Source of the DNA: Caldifarciminota bacterium
Lineage (GTDB): Bacteria > Hydrothermota > 32-111 > QNBC01
DNA: 7,444 nt
Reading direction: 5' to 3'
Assembly: GCA_023132105.1 (NCBI GenBank)
Contig: JAGLYS010000043.1
Coordinates: forward strand, 1-7,444
Part shown: positions 1-6,104 of the stretch, piece by piece
How the letters are laid out: each line of letters begins with the position of its first letter
How positions within the stretch are numbered: the stretch's first letter is position 1
Program-made: the position numbers and the translations under genes
The notes under the pieces: generated by a model
What the model was told of the DNA's origin: nothing
The model's database searches: none
The model's input: only the letters and a program-made list of their open reading frames with translations

Positions 1-158
1 TTCGTGTAATTCGTTACAAATTCGTGAATTAGTGGTGGTTCTCCCTTTCCCTCCCGTGGTTTTCTCTTCGTGAAATTGGCTTAAATTAGTGAAATTAAAG
101 CAATAAATATTTCTCTTCTCTTAGTGTAATTCGTTGCAAATTCGAGAATTCGTGGCTA
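1..158 (+). repeat. ATTCGTG-rich composite repeat, two units
   Basis: This non-coding stretch is built from short words of the form ATTCGTG, ATTAGTG or AATTCGTT, separated by a few A/T bases. Unit 1 spans 1-40 and ends in ATTAGTGGTGGTT. Unit 2 spans about 67-156 and has a leader containing AAATTAAAGCAATAAATA (93-110), then a CTCTTCTCTTAGTG junction (113-126), then the AATTCG...CGTGG part. Close copies of the leader-plus-junction occur at 369-420 on this strand and at 4721-4795 on the opposite strand. No reading frame with coding character runs through it. The repeat family is not one I can name, and its function is unknown. Confidence 0.75.
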
Positions 159-187
159 TATCCCCATTTCTTCCTCGCCCTCGACGG

Positions 188-217
188 CCTGCCTGCCGAA
201 GCCTCGGCGTAGGCAGG
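188..217. repeat. GC-rich dispersed-palindrome-like hairpin
   Basis: A GC-rich island in AT-rich DNA. CCTGCCTG (188-195) and CCGA (196-199) pair with TCGG (204-207), C208 and AGGCAGG (211-217). This leaves an AGCC loop (200-203) and a two-base bulge at 209-210, so twelve base pairs form in all. The flanks (CCTCGCCCTCGACGG before, GAGAGGATTGAGGTGAGGGT after) look like the borders of a larger dispersed element. It resembles REP-like palindromes scattered between genes in many bacteria. It is not followed by a T-run in either direction, so a terminator role is unlikely. Confidence 0.7.
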
Positions 218-231
218 GAGAGGATTGAGGT

Positions 232-274
232 GAGGGTGAAAACGGGAATGCCAATCGCCAGCGGGAACGGATAG
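232..274 (-). repeat. Module D repeat, left copy
   Basis: A 43-bp stretch starting GAGGGTGAAAACGGGAATG and ending GCGGGAACGGATAG. Its reverse complement recurs at 4875-4916 immediately downstream of the flavodiiron gene. By hand alignment the two copies match at 38 of 43 positions (four substitutions and one gap). Each copy contains two CGGGAA words as a direct repeat rather than a hairpin. The element is more GC-rich than its surroundings. Its function is unknown. Confidence 0.7.
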
Positions 275-318
275 AGAATATAAGTGATAAACCGTAAATT
301 GACATTCGTGAAATTGTA

Positions 319-342
319 AGGGCAGGTCCCTGTGTCTGCCCT
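319..342. repeat. AGGGCAG/CTGCCCT hairpin
   Basis: AGGGCAG (319-325) is perfectly complementary to CTGCCCT (336-342), with a ten-base loop GTCCCTGTGT. On the plus strand it is followed by CTCTTTTT (343-350) and so looks like an intrinsic terminator. There is no gene on the plus strand for it to serve, however, and it sits among other repeats. A dispersed palindromic element is the better reading. Confidence 0.55.
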
Positions 343-368
343 CTCTTTTTGTGAAATTCTCTCTAATT

Positions 369-505
369 CGTGTAATTAAAGCAATAAATTATTCCCTTCT
401 CTTAGTGAAATTCGTGATTATTTTTCCTCCTTTTCGGCTGATGTCTGATGTCTGGCGTCTGATGTCTATTCCCCATTATTTGTGAATTCGTGGTGGTTTC
501 TCCTC
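369..505 (+). repeat. Composite repeat block (B, C and A modules), left arm
   Basis: Three modules follow one another. Positions 369-420 repeat the leader seen at 88-140 (AATTAAAGCAATAAATTATT, then CCTTCTCTTAGTGAAATTCG). Positions 438-467 are short direct repeats of GATGTCTG with one GGCGTCTG variant. Positions 477-499 carry TTATTTGTGAATTCGTGG and TGGTTTC. The same modules in the same order, read towards the peptidase gene, occur on the opposite strand at 4643-4830. There is no coding potential. Confidence 0.7.
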
Positions 506-519
506 TCTTCTCCCTCCCG

Positions 520-566
520 TGTCATTCCTGTCTCCCATCCTTATCATTCCTGTGAAAAAAGGAATC
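520..566. repeat. ATTCC...GGAAT dyad with adjoining half copy
   Basis: TCATTCCTGTGAAAAAAGG (544-562) leads into AATCTG, giving an ATTCC (546-550)/GGAAT (561-565) inverted repeat around a ten-base centre. A partial copy, GTCATTCCTGTC (521-532), lies just before it. This layout resembles the small dispersed dyads found in many bacterial intergenic regions (ATTCCC-N8-GGGAAT dRS3 in Neisseria is one known example), but homology to any named family is not shown here. Confidence 0.45.
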
Positions 567-608
567 TGCAATTATCCCCACTATTTCTCTCTCTTCCTAG
601 TTCTTCTA

Positions 609-638
609 TTCACAATTTACAATTCACAATTCATAATT
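609..638 (+). repeat. ATTCACAATT-type short tandem repeat, left copy
   Basis: TTCACAATTTACAATTCACA runs on into ATTCATAATT, an imperfect tandem with a period of about ten bases. A similar element lies at 4848-4873 in the same orientation, unlike the other shared modules, which are inverted between the two intergenic regions. It is purely A/T and C, with no coding content. Confidence 0.55.
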
Positions 639-653
639 TTTTCTCTCCCTCCA

Positions 654-680
654 TTCCTTCCTTCCTTCCTTCCTTCCTTC
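654..680 (+). repeat. TTCC tetranucleotide microsatellite
   Basis: Six uninterrupted TTCC units plus a partial TTC form a 27-bp homopurine/homopyrimidine tract. It lies about 84 bp beyond the stop codon of the C25 peptidase and past its terminator. It is outside any gene and past the terminator, so phase variation of the peptidase by slippage here is not expected. The copy number may vary between strains. Confidence 0.9.
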
Positions 681-684
681 TATT

Positions 685-703
685 CCCTCTCACATATAGA
701 GGG
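685..703. other. Short perfect hairpin downstream of the terminator
   Basis: CCCTCT (685-690) pairs with AGAGGG (698-703) around a seven-base loop. It lies just downstream (minus-strand sense) of the strong terminator of the peptidase gene. There is no T-run after it on either strand. It may be a backup 3' structure or a repeat fragment. Confidence 0.35.
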
Positions 704-742
704 AAAACAATAGAAAAGGGCGACTTAAAAAGTCGCCCTTTT
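704..742 (-). terminator. Intrinsic terminator of the C25 peptidase gene
   Basis: AAAAGGGCGACTT (714-726) is perfectly complementary to AAGTCGCCCTTTT (730-742), giving a 13-bp stem with an AAA loop. In the direction of the peptidase gene the stem is followed by TTTTCTATTGTTTTC, an acceptable U-rich tail. The stem starts 21 bases after the stop codon (764-766). On the plus strand the stem is followed by one further T (743), completing a TTTTT run, so it could also stop transcription coming from the left repeat region. It is the strongest hairpin in the window. Confidence 0.9.
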
Positions 743-763
743 TACTTATGTCAAATGTATATT

Positions 764-3700
764 CTATTTTATAAGCATTACCTTTGTATTCTTAACCTTA
801 CCACTTGATTTAATCGTTACAAAGTAGATACCGTTTACAAGATTCTTGCCACTCGAATCCTTACCGTTCCAGCTAATCCTGTGATAACCGGCATTCTTCG
901 TTGCACTCATAAGTGTCCTTATCTTTCTGCCCGTTGTATTGTAAATCTCTATCTCCACTTTACCACTATGCACGATACCATATTCTATATCCAGTTTGTT
1001 ACTGAATAAACTGGAACCCTTCGCCTTTATTCCAAAGGATAGTTTTCTGTCGTTTTTCAATGCACTGAATCTGTTTATTGCTACTCCCTGTAAGTGTATA
1101 CCAAAGAACTCCATTATATTAAGAGCAAGTGTGTCCTTAGTACTCACTCCACTGCCATCCGTAAGTCCGCCAAATTCAAAGCTGAGCCCTACTGTTTTAT
1201 ATGTGCCTCCGTCTTTAGCTACTCCGCACCCATATACAGGTGATGAATTGTTAAATATAGCGAATGCTCCACTTCCCGTAGGCGAAATACGATCGATATA
1301 AGAATTATCTCCACTATACGAGAAGCTCATTCCTTCTGTAAATGTAGTTGCTACACCCCCGACTGTTGCGAGATCACCGGAACCGTCACTAATATAGTCT
1401 ATTCCAAACAATGGTTTAAAATCATAACCGGGATTTAACCAACTTGTAGGATCATATCCAAGGACATCTCCGCCTTCAATGTATAATTTTCCTCCGTCAT
1501 TCTGACAGAAATTATCTAATTTTTGTCCGTTTTCATCATTTATAACGGTATTATTACTATATATACCTGCAAATACAAAAACAGAAGAATAGTTATTAAG
1601 ACTATCTATCATTGGTGAAAAAGCTGTATAATAATCGCCTGAATAACCAAGATTATCAAATGTCGTCTTCATCACTGTCCCTGAATTAAGATTTCCATCA
1701 AGATCAAATATTATATAGTTCATTTGTCCTACGGTAATATTCACTGTACCACCGACATCGGTAAAATTATCCCCGCTTATAGTATAATTTATATATACAA
1801 TTGTTCCGGGATCTATTCCACTACTTGATGTTGCAAGTAAATCATCAGTTGTATTCGTAACTGTTGATGATACATTTATATCACCTATTATAGCATTTGC
1901 ATCATCAATTGTTATACCACCTGTCGTTGTTGTTATATAAATACTTACATTTTTTGCAAGCTCACCACCACTATTCTTTACTCCGAACAAGAGTTTTACC
2001 TGTTCATTTGCACCCCATTTTCCATCATTATTCCCTGTTGTTGCATCATCTATTACAAATGTTTCCTGTGATATTACAGGTGCATATGATATCAGAGAAA
2101 AATTACCCGTCCATGTGGATTCTGATGATGTAATGTTAAGAACAAATGGAATACTGTGATTATTCCCTACTGTTCCGACAGTAAAGTTATAATCCGTAGT
2201 ACTTAATGCCGAATCACCTGCTGAAATATCTCCATAATTTGAGCTATTTGTATTTACCGTTATATCCGGATCTGTTGTCGATAATACTGCACTTACATTT
2301 GTTGCACCGGCTACACCGACATTTTTAAGATATACGGATAAATCTATTGTCTCTCCCGGATTGATCTGTCCATTATTATTACCACTTACATCATCTATAA
2401 TACTTGACAGGTATGTAATAAATGGACCACTTGCAACAATAGCTTCTATCGTATCCTCAATAGGATAGTAATTTCTTGCTGTAATTGTAATATCAAGATC
2501 CCCGGCTGATGTTATATTTGGTGTTAATGTAATATTTCCCGATCCATTCGTTAATCCTGTAGCATATATAGAAGTTCCCATCATAATGCAAACCCTTGCT
2601 CCTTCAACAGGAGAGCTACTCGATGCATCTTCGACATGAACATCTATAGGATTAGTACCGAGAAATACTGTGGATGGATAAGTAGCACTCAAATTACTAA
2701 CTTCCGATGTAAACGGATGAATTTCTGGATCGCCTAATGTATTCAGCTCGTATATACACCATCTTGTCCATCCGCCTGTGCCTTCGCTTATTGCTATCGG
2801 TACAAGATTGTCTTTTGAAAAAGCTATTGCTTCCCCGTGTGTCTTACAGTTATTATCAAAAAGACCGGATAAATATAATGTATCTAAAAGCTCGGATGGT
2901 CCCAAATCAGGAGGGTTGCCAAGACCATATCTCGAATTGTACATAGATATAACACCTGCACCATTAGAGTTATTGATGATATGTTCTGCAAAACAATCAT
3001 GATCACCACTGCTTCTCTCGTCCATAGCACCGTTAAAACATCCTATCGAAAAATATATACCGAGTTTATCGCCATTAGTAAGCCCATCTATATCTGTCAA
3101 AGATGTAACAGTTCCGCCGGAAGCATAATACATCCCTGTTTCATTACCATGACATGCATGATGAACAAATCCTGTCCCATCATTCATAGCATTTCTAACG
3201 GCAGTTTGACTTAAACTACCTGATGATTCATACAATTTATTATCTGTCCATGGAGATGGGGTAATATCAGCCAGAGCATTGTTTACGGTATCTCCCCAGA
3301 AATTATACCAGGTAAATAGCTCAACAGCAGGAAGAACTGTCGAATTAACATATCCGGTTGGTATACTTTTCTCATATGTTAGTGTTTTATTTACAAATGT
3401 TTGTGCTTGTGTCGCATTCTTAAACGGTGCTCTACCTATATGAACATCCGTGTACATATCTACATTATCATTTACCTCTCCATAAACCGAATTAGCATTT
3501 GCATTCCAGTCACCGTCCAAACCACCGTAGTACAGGTCTGTTATAATTGTATCTTCATCAGGATAATAACCGGCTCCCGAGGTTTTGTAATAAGTATCCC
3601 TTCTCGGGACTATCTCTTCTCCATTCTCAAAATCACACTGTCCACCAAGTACAAAGTACATTGTCCCCCATGTGCTATGTGCATCAATTATAAAATTCCT

Positions 3701-4531
3701 TATTCTATCGGAGTTATCATTACCCGAATAATTAGCATATATATAATCAAGTGTGACTGTTTTCGCAGGTACTCCCTTTTTCGTTTTCCAATTCACAAGC
3801 GGTTGCATATCTGTTTCGAATGTCGATGCTGTTATTATGACATAAGCAATTGTATCCGGATCCAATGCCCTCGAATCGAAAATTGTCTTTACAACTGGTT
3901 GGTATATATTCACATCCTCCGGATTGATAATCATTTTGGAAATTATACCGCTTACATTCTCTATTACATACTCTCTTTCCTGCTTTATTTTCCTGGAATC
4001 GATATCATAAGTGACTTCAAATGTAACGCTATTTGAAAATTTTAATTTCCCATATAATCCTGCATATTGAACCGGATAAATGAGTATATTCGCAATATTA
4101 AAACCATCTTTATATCCCTGCCCCGAATATTGAACAATATTCCCCGGGTAGAAATCTTTTGATTCGTATATCCGCTTATTCGGTTCTATTTTTTCATTTT
4201 TCGGGTGTGATATGATTTGAGGTTTACCAGCCGGTTGGATAAGGTAATTGTCTCCTATTATCGATGTTTGTATATCCACTATCTTCACACCTTTTACAAT
4301 TGCCCCCTGAGGTAATAATACCTTGGCAGGCATTACAGGTAAGATTGGATTACCCGGTATTTTAATATTGATACAACCCTTCATTCCAATCATATCATTA
4401 CCATTTACCTTATAGAATCTCATATCATTTTGATTAAAATAAACCGTCTGTTGTATACTTGCTGAAAATACAAGTACGGGAATCAAGAATAATAAAATAG
4501 GTAGTAATAGTATTACTGCTTTTTTGTTCAT
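764..4531 (-). CDS. Secreted gingipain-like C25 cysteine peptidase with C-terminal sorting domain
   Basis: The product is 1255 residues. Residues 1-24 are a signal peptide: NKK, then a long hydrophobic stretch, then VFSA. Residues about 25-190 look like a gingipain-type propeptide, including NPILPVMPAKVLLPQGA near 61-77. Residues about 225-608 are the peptidase C25 catalytic domain. The probable catalytic His is H461 in HACHGNET and the probable Cys is C498 in FSIGCFNGAMD. The domain closes with the typical LGDPEIHPF (599-607). An Ig-like domain follows (about 610-700), then two related beta-sandwich repeats opening with IDDVSGNNNGQINPGE (712-727) and IDDATTGNNDGKWGANE (827-843). Next is an alpha/beta, possibly glutamine-amidotransferase-like domain (about 936-1145). 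The C-terminal FlgD/Por-secretion-like beta-sandwich (about 1165-1255) ends YNTTGRKIRTL...LVNGIYFVTI...KVMLIK. The ATG start is supported by AAGGAGG four bases upstream. The protein is probably exported and surface-attached or released, degrading proteins. The substrate is unknown. The gene is monocistronic, with its own terminator. Confidence 0.9.
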   Translation of the reverse strand: MNKKAVILLLPILLFLIPVLVFSASIQQTVYFNQNDMRFYKVNGNDMIGMKGCINIKIPGNPILPVMPAKVLLPQGAIVKGVKIVDIQTSIIGDNYLIQPAGKPQIISHPKNEKIEPNKRIYESKDFYPGNIVQYSGQGYKDGFNIANILIYPVQYAGLYGKLKFSNSVTFEVTYDIDSRKIKQEREYVIENVSGIISKMIINPEDVNIYQPVVKTIFDSRALDPDTIAYVIITASTFETDMQPLVNWKTKKGVPAKTVTLDYIYANYSGNDNSDRIRNFIIDAHSTWGTMYFVLGGQCDFENGEEIVPRRDTYYKTSGAGYYPDEDTIITDLYYGGLDGDWNANANSVYGEVNDNVDMYTDVHIGRAPFKNATQAQTFVNKTLTYEKSIPTGYVNSTVLPAVELFTWYNFWGDTVNNALADITPSPWTDNKLYESSGSLSQTAVRNAMNDGTGFVHHACHGNETGMYYASGGTVTSLTDIDGLTNGDKLGIYFSIGCFNGAMDERSSGDHDCFAEHIINNSNGAGVISMYNSRYGLGNPPDLGPSELLDTLYLSGLFDNNCKTHGEAIAFSKDNLVPIAISEGTGGWTRWCIYELNTLGDPEIHPFTSEVSNLSATYPSTVFLGTNPIDVHVEDASSSSPVEGARVCIMMGTSIYATGLTNGSGNITLTPNITSAGDLDITITARNYYPIEDTIEAIVASGPFITYLSSIIDDVSGNNNGQINPGETIDLSVYLKNVGVAGATNVSAVLSTTDPDITVNTNSSNYGDISAGDSALSTTDYNFTVGTVGNNHSIPFVLNITSSESTWTGNFSLISYAPVISQETFVIDDATTGNNDGKWGANEQVKLLFGVKNSGGELAKNVSIYITTTTGGITIDDANAIIGDINVSSTVTNTTDDLLATSSSGIDPGTIVYINYTISGDNFTDVGGTVNITVGQMNYIIFDLDGNLNSGTVMKTTFDNLGYSGDYYTAFSPMIDSLNNYSSVFVFAGIYSNNTVINDENGQKLDNFCQNDGGKLYIEGGDVLGYDPTSWLNPGYDFKPLFGIDYISDGSGDLATVGGVATTFTEGMSFSYSGDNSYIDRISPTGSGAFAIFNNSSPVYGCGVAKDGGTYKTVGLSFEFGGLTDGSGVSTKDTLALNIMEFFGIHLQGVAINRFSALKNDRKLSFGIKAKGSSLFSNKLDIEYGIVHSGKVEIEIYNTTGRKIRTLMSATKNAGYHRISWNGKDSSGKNLVNGIYFVTIKSSGKVKNTKVMLIK

Positions 4532-4552
4532 ACAACCTCCTTAGATTGTTAT

Positions 4553-4580
4553 ATAATACATAATATTACAAATAAAACAA
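4553..4580 (-). promoter_or_regulatory. Candidate promoter of the C25 peptidase gene
   Basis: Read on the minus strand, TTGTTT (4575-4580) and TATTAT (4553-4558) are separated by 16 bases. This would place the transcription start near 4546, a few bases before the AAGGAGG ribosome site (4536-4542) and the ATG at 4531. The surrounding DNA is almost pure A/T, so such matches arise easily by chance. The position is sensible but the call is weak. Confidence 0.3.
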
Positions 4581-4642
4581 TTTATAATATTAACAATAAA
4601 AGATAAGAGTCCAAAAAGTGTCCAACAAAAATAGTATCAGAT

Positions 4643-4830
4643 CAACCACAGAGAAGGGGATTTACAATGAATTACACAAATAAATAGTAATAGACGCCAG
4701 ACATCAGACGAGAGGGGAAACCACCACTAATGCACGAATTTATAACGAATTACACTAAGAGAGGGGAAAATATATTTTGCTTTTATTTCACGAATTGAAA
4801 GCGACTTGCACTAAAGAGAAGAGAATAATT
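4643..4830 (-). repeat. Composite repeat block, right arm (inverted)
   Basis: Read on the minus strand from 4830 to 4643, the order is as follows. First is a degenerate CTCTTCTCTTTAGTG unit (4800-4826). Then comes TTCGTGAAATAAAAGCAAAA (from 4795) with CCTCTCTTAGTGTAATTCG, then AAATTCGTGCATTAGTGG. Next is GTCTGATGTCTGGCGTCT (4693-4710), and finally TTATTTGTGTAATTCATTG (4665-4685 region). These are the same modules, in the same order, as the left arm at 369-505 and the units at 1-158. They fill the upstream region of the peptidase gene beyond its core promoter. No gene lies here. Confidence 0.7.
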
Positions 4831-4847
4831 TTTATCTTAATTTTATT

Positions 4848-4873
4848 AATTCATAATCCATAATTCACAATTC
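4848..4873 (+). repeat. ATTCACAATT-type short repeat, right copy
   Basis: AATTCATAATCCATAATTCA continues into CAATTC. It is the same kind of roughly ten-base imperfect tandem as at 609-638 and in the same orientation. It lies between the inverted composite block and module D. Confidence 0.5.
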
Positions 4874-4874
4874 C

Positions 4875-4916
4875 CTATCCTTTCCCGTTGGCGTTGTCAT
4901 TCCCGTTTGCACCCTC
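4875..4916 (+). repeat. Module D repeat, right copy
   Basis: This is the reverse complement of the element at 232-274, matching 38 of 43 aligned positions. It ends three bases before the stop codon of the flavodiiron gene (4920-4922), so it forms that gene's immediate 3' flank. No intrinsic terminator with a T-run is visible after the flavodiiron gene, and this repeat does not fold into an obvious stem. Confidence 0.7.
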
Positions 4917-4919
4917 TAT

Positions 4920-6104
4920 TTAAACCAAATTCATATCCTTATGTTTTTGATATATGATATTTGCCATATTATCCAGTGCATTATAGGCATTTTCATCAGG
5001 ATCGCCTTTTATAAGTACCGGTTCAATAATTTCAGCTTTGATATTCGGAACAGTCGCAACCAACTGTTCAATCATTTTCCCACCCCAGCTATACGAACCG
5101 ATAATAGAAATATATTTAATCTTAGGCCTTAAAGCATTGGTAAGAAAAGCTGCATATGCAGCTGCCGGATGTGCTCCTCCCAATACCGTGGGGGTACCTA
5201 TAATAACAGTACTGGCATCTACAAGAGACATTGCAATTTGTCCAATATCAGTATTCGCAAGATTATATTGTTTAACATTTATCCCCTTTTCAATTAATGC
5301 ATCCGTCAAATACTCAACCATTTTCTTTGTACTGCCATGCATCGATATATATGGAATTACAACATCATTTTTAACATCGTCCGACACCCACTCTTTATAG
5401 GCATTGATAATCACTTCAGGTTTATTATAAATAGGTCCATGACTCGGTGCAATTATATTTATTTCATATTTCCCGAGCTTTTCAATATTCTTTTTAACGA
5501 TTGTTCTGAATGGCATCATTATTTCCGCATAATATCTTTTTGCATCAAGTATTGTTTTTGGCTCGTCTTCAACGAATGTGTTACTTGCTGCAAGATGAGA
5601 TCCAAAGAAATCACAACTGAAAAGTATTTTATCCTCCTTCAAATATGTAACCATAGTCTCAGGCCAATGAACCCATGGAGTCAGTGTAAATTCAAGTGTT
5701 TTGTCTCCAAGATTAATTATTCCACCATCTTTGACAACAATAAAATCCTCTCCTTTAATATGCAGAAGATCCATCAAGAAACCCTTACATTTTTCATTTG
5801 TAACTACTTTTGCATCCGGATAAATATTCAGAATCAATGGAATAGAACCCGAATGATCCTGCTCTGCATGATTTGCTATTATATAATCGATATTATCTAT
5901 ATTTAATTTTTTCAAATTATTTTCGAGTTCATAAAATTTTTCCGGGTCAACCGTATCGATTAAAGCTACCTTCTCGCTCCCCTTTACAAGATAGGCATTA
6001 TAACTTGTTCCATCGGGTAAAGGAATAAGATTATCAAAAATTTTCCTGTCCCAGTGATCAACGCCAACATTATACAAATTTTTTACAATACTTTTAATTG
6101 CCAT
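4920..6104 (-). CDS. fprA: FprA/ROO-type A-class flavodiiron protein
   Basis: A cytoplasmic flavodiiron protein of 394 residues that reduces oxygen to water and/or nitric oxide to nitrous oxide, normally fed by rubredoxin. The N-terminal metallo-beta-lactamase-like domain (about 1-245) carries the di-iron ligands H79, E81 and D83 (in HAEQDHSG), H146 (VHWPET), D165 (SCDFFG) and H222 (PSHGP). The C-terminal flavodoxin domain (about 248-394) has the FMN phosphate loop SMHGSTKK (254-261) and further FMN-site segments GTPTVLGG and GSYSWGG. It stops after the flavodoxin domain, so it is class A without a fused rubredoxin. The chosen ATG (6104) has AAGGAGG five bases upstream. An in-frame TTG at 6119 would add five residues but lacks such a site. 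It overlaps the perR end by 11 bp, indicating translational coupling. Oxygen versus NO preference cannot be told from sequence. Confidence 0.95.
   Translation of the reverse strand: MAIKSIVKNLYNVGVDHWDRKIFDNLIPLPDGTSYNAYLVKGSEKVALIDTVDPEKFYELENNLKKLNIDNIDYIIANHAEQDHSGSIPLILNIYPDAKVVTNEKCKGFLMDLLHIKGEDFIVVKDGGIINLGDKTLEFTLTPWVHWPETMVTYLKEDKILFSCDFFGSHLAASNTFVEDEPKTILDAKRYYAEIMMPFRTIVKKNIEKLGKYEINIIAPSHGPIYNKPEVIINAYKEWVSDDVKNDVVIPYISMHGSTKKMVEYLTDALIEKGINVKQYNLANTDIGQIAMSLVDASTVIIGTPTVLGGAHPAAAYAAFLTNALRPKIKYISIIGSYSWGGKMIEQLVATVPNIKAEIIEPVLIKGDPDENAYNALDNMANIIYQKHKDMNLV

Noticed and set aside
319..350. Functional plus-strand terminator
   Set aside because: The stem and T-run fit, but no plus-strand gene lies upstream within the window and the hairpin sits among other palindromic repeats. 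It is listed as a repeat instead.
1..505. CRISPR array in the left region
   Set aside because: The repeated words are short and variably spaced, with no uniform repeat and spacer lengths. No cas gene is present.
482..808. Plus-strand open frames of 108 and 64 codons in the left intergenic region
   Set aside because: They run through repeats, the TTCC microsatellite and the terminator into the 3' end of the peptidase gene. The residue content (Ser/Phe/Pro/Leu runs) is what pyrimidine-rich repeats produce, and no ribosome site is present.
3401..4036. Plus-strand 211-codon open frame inside the peptidase gene
   Set aside because: It is antisense to the conserved C25 propeptide and catalytic coding region. 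Its Ile/Cys/Tyr-rich content is typical of an antisense shadow, and no homology is recognised.
438..4710. Insertion sequence or transposon bounded by the inverted modules
   Set aside because: No transposase or recombinase is encoded between them, the arms are imperfect and modular, and no target-site duplication could be recognised. The arrangement is kept only as a finding.
5337..5906. Plus-strand 189-codon open frame inside fprA
   Set aside because: It is antisense to the well-defined flavodiiron coding sequence, rich in Ile/Cys/Phe, and without a start context or recognisable domain.
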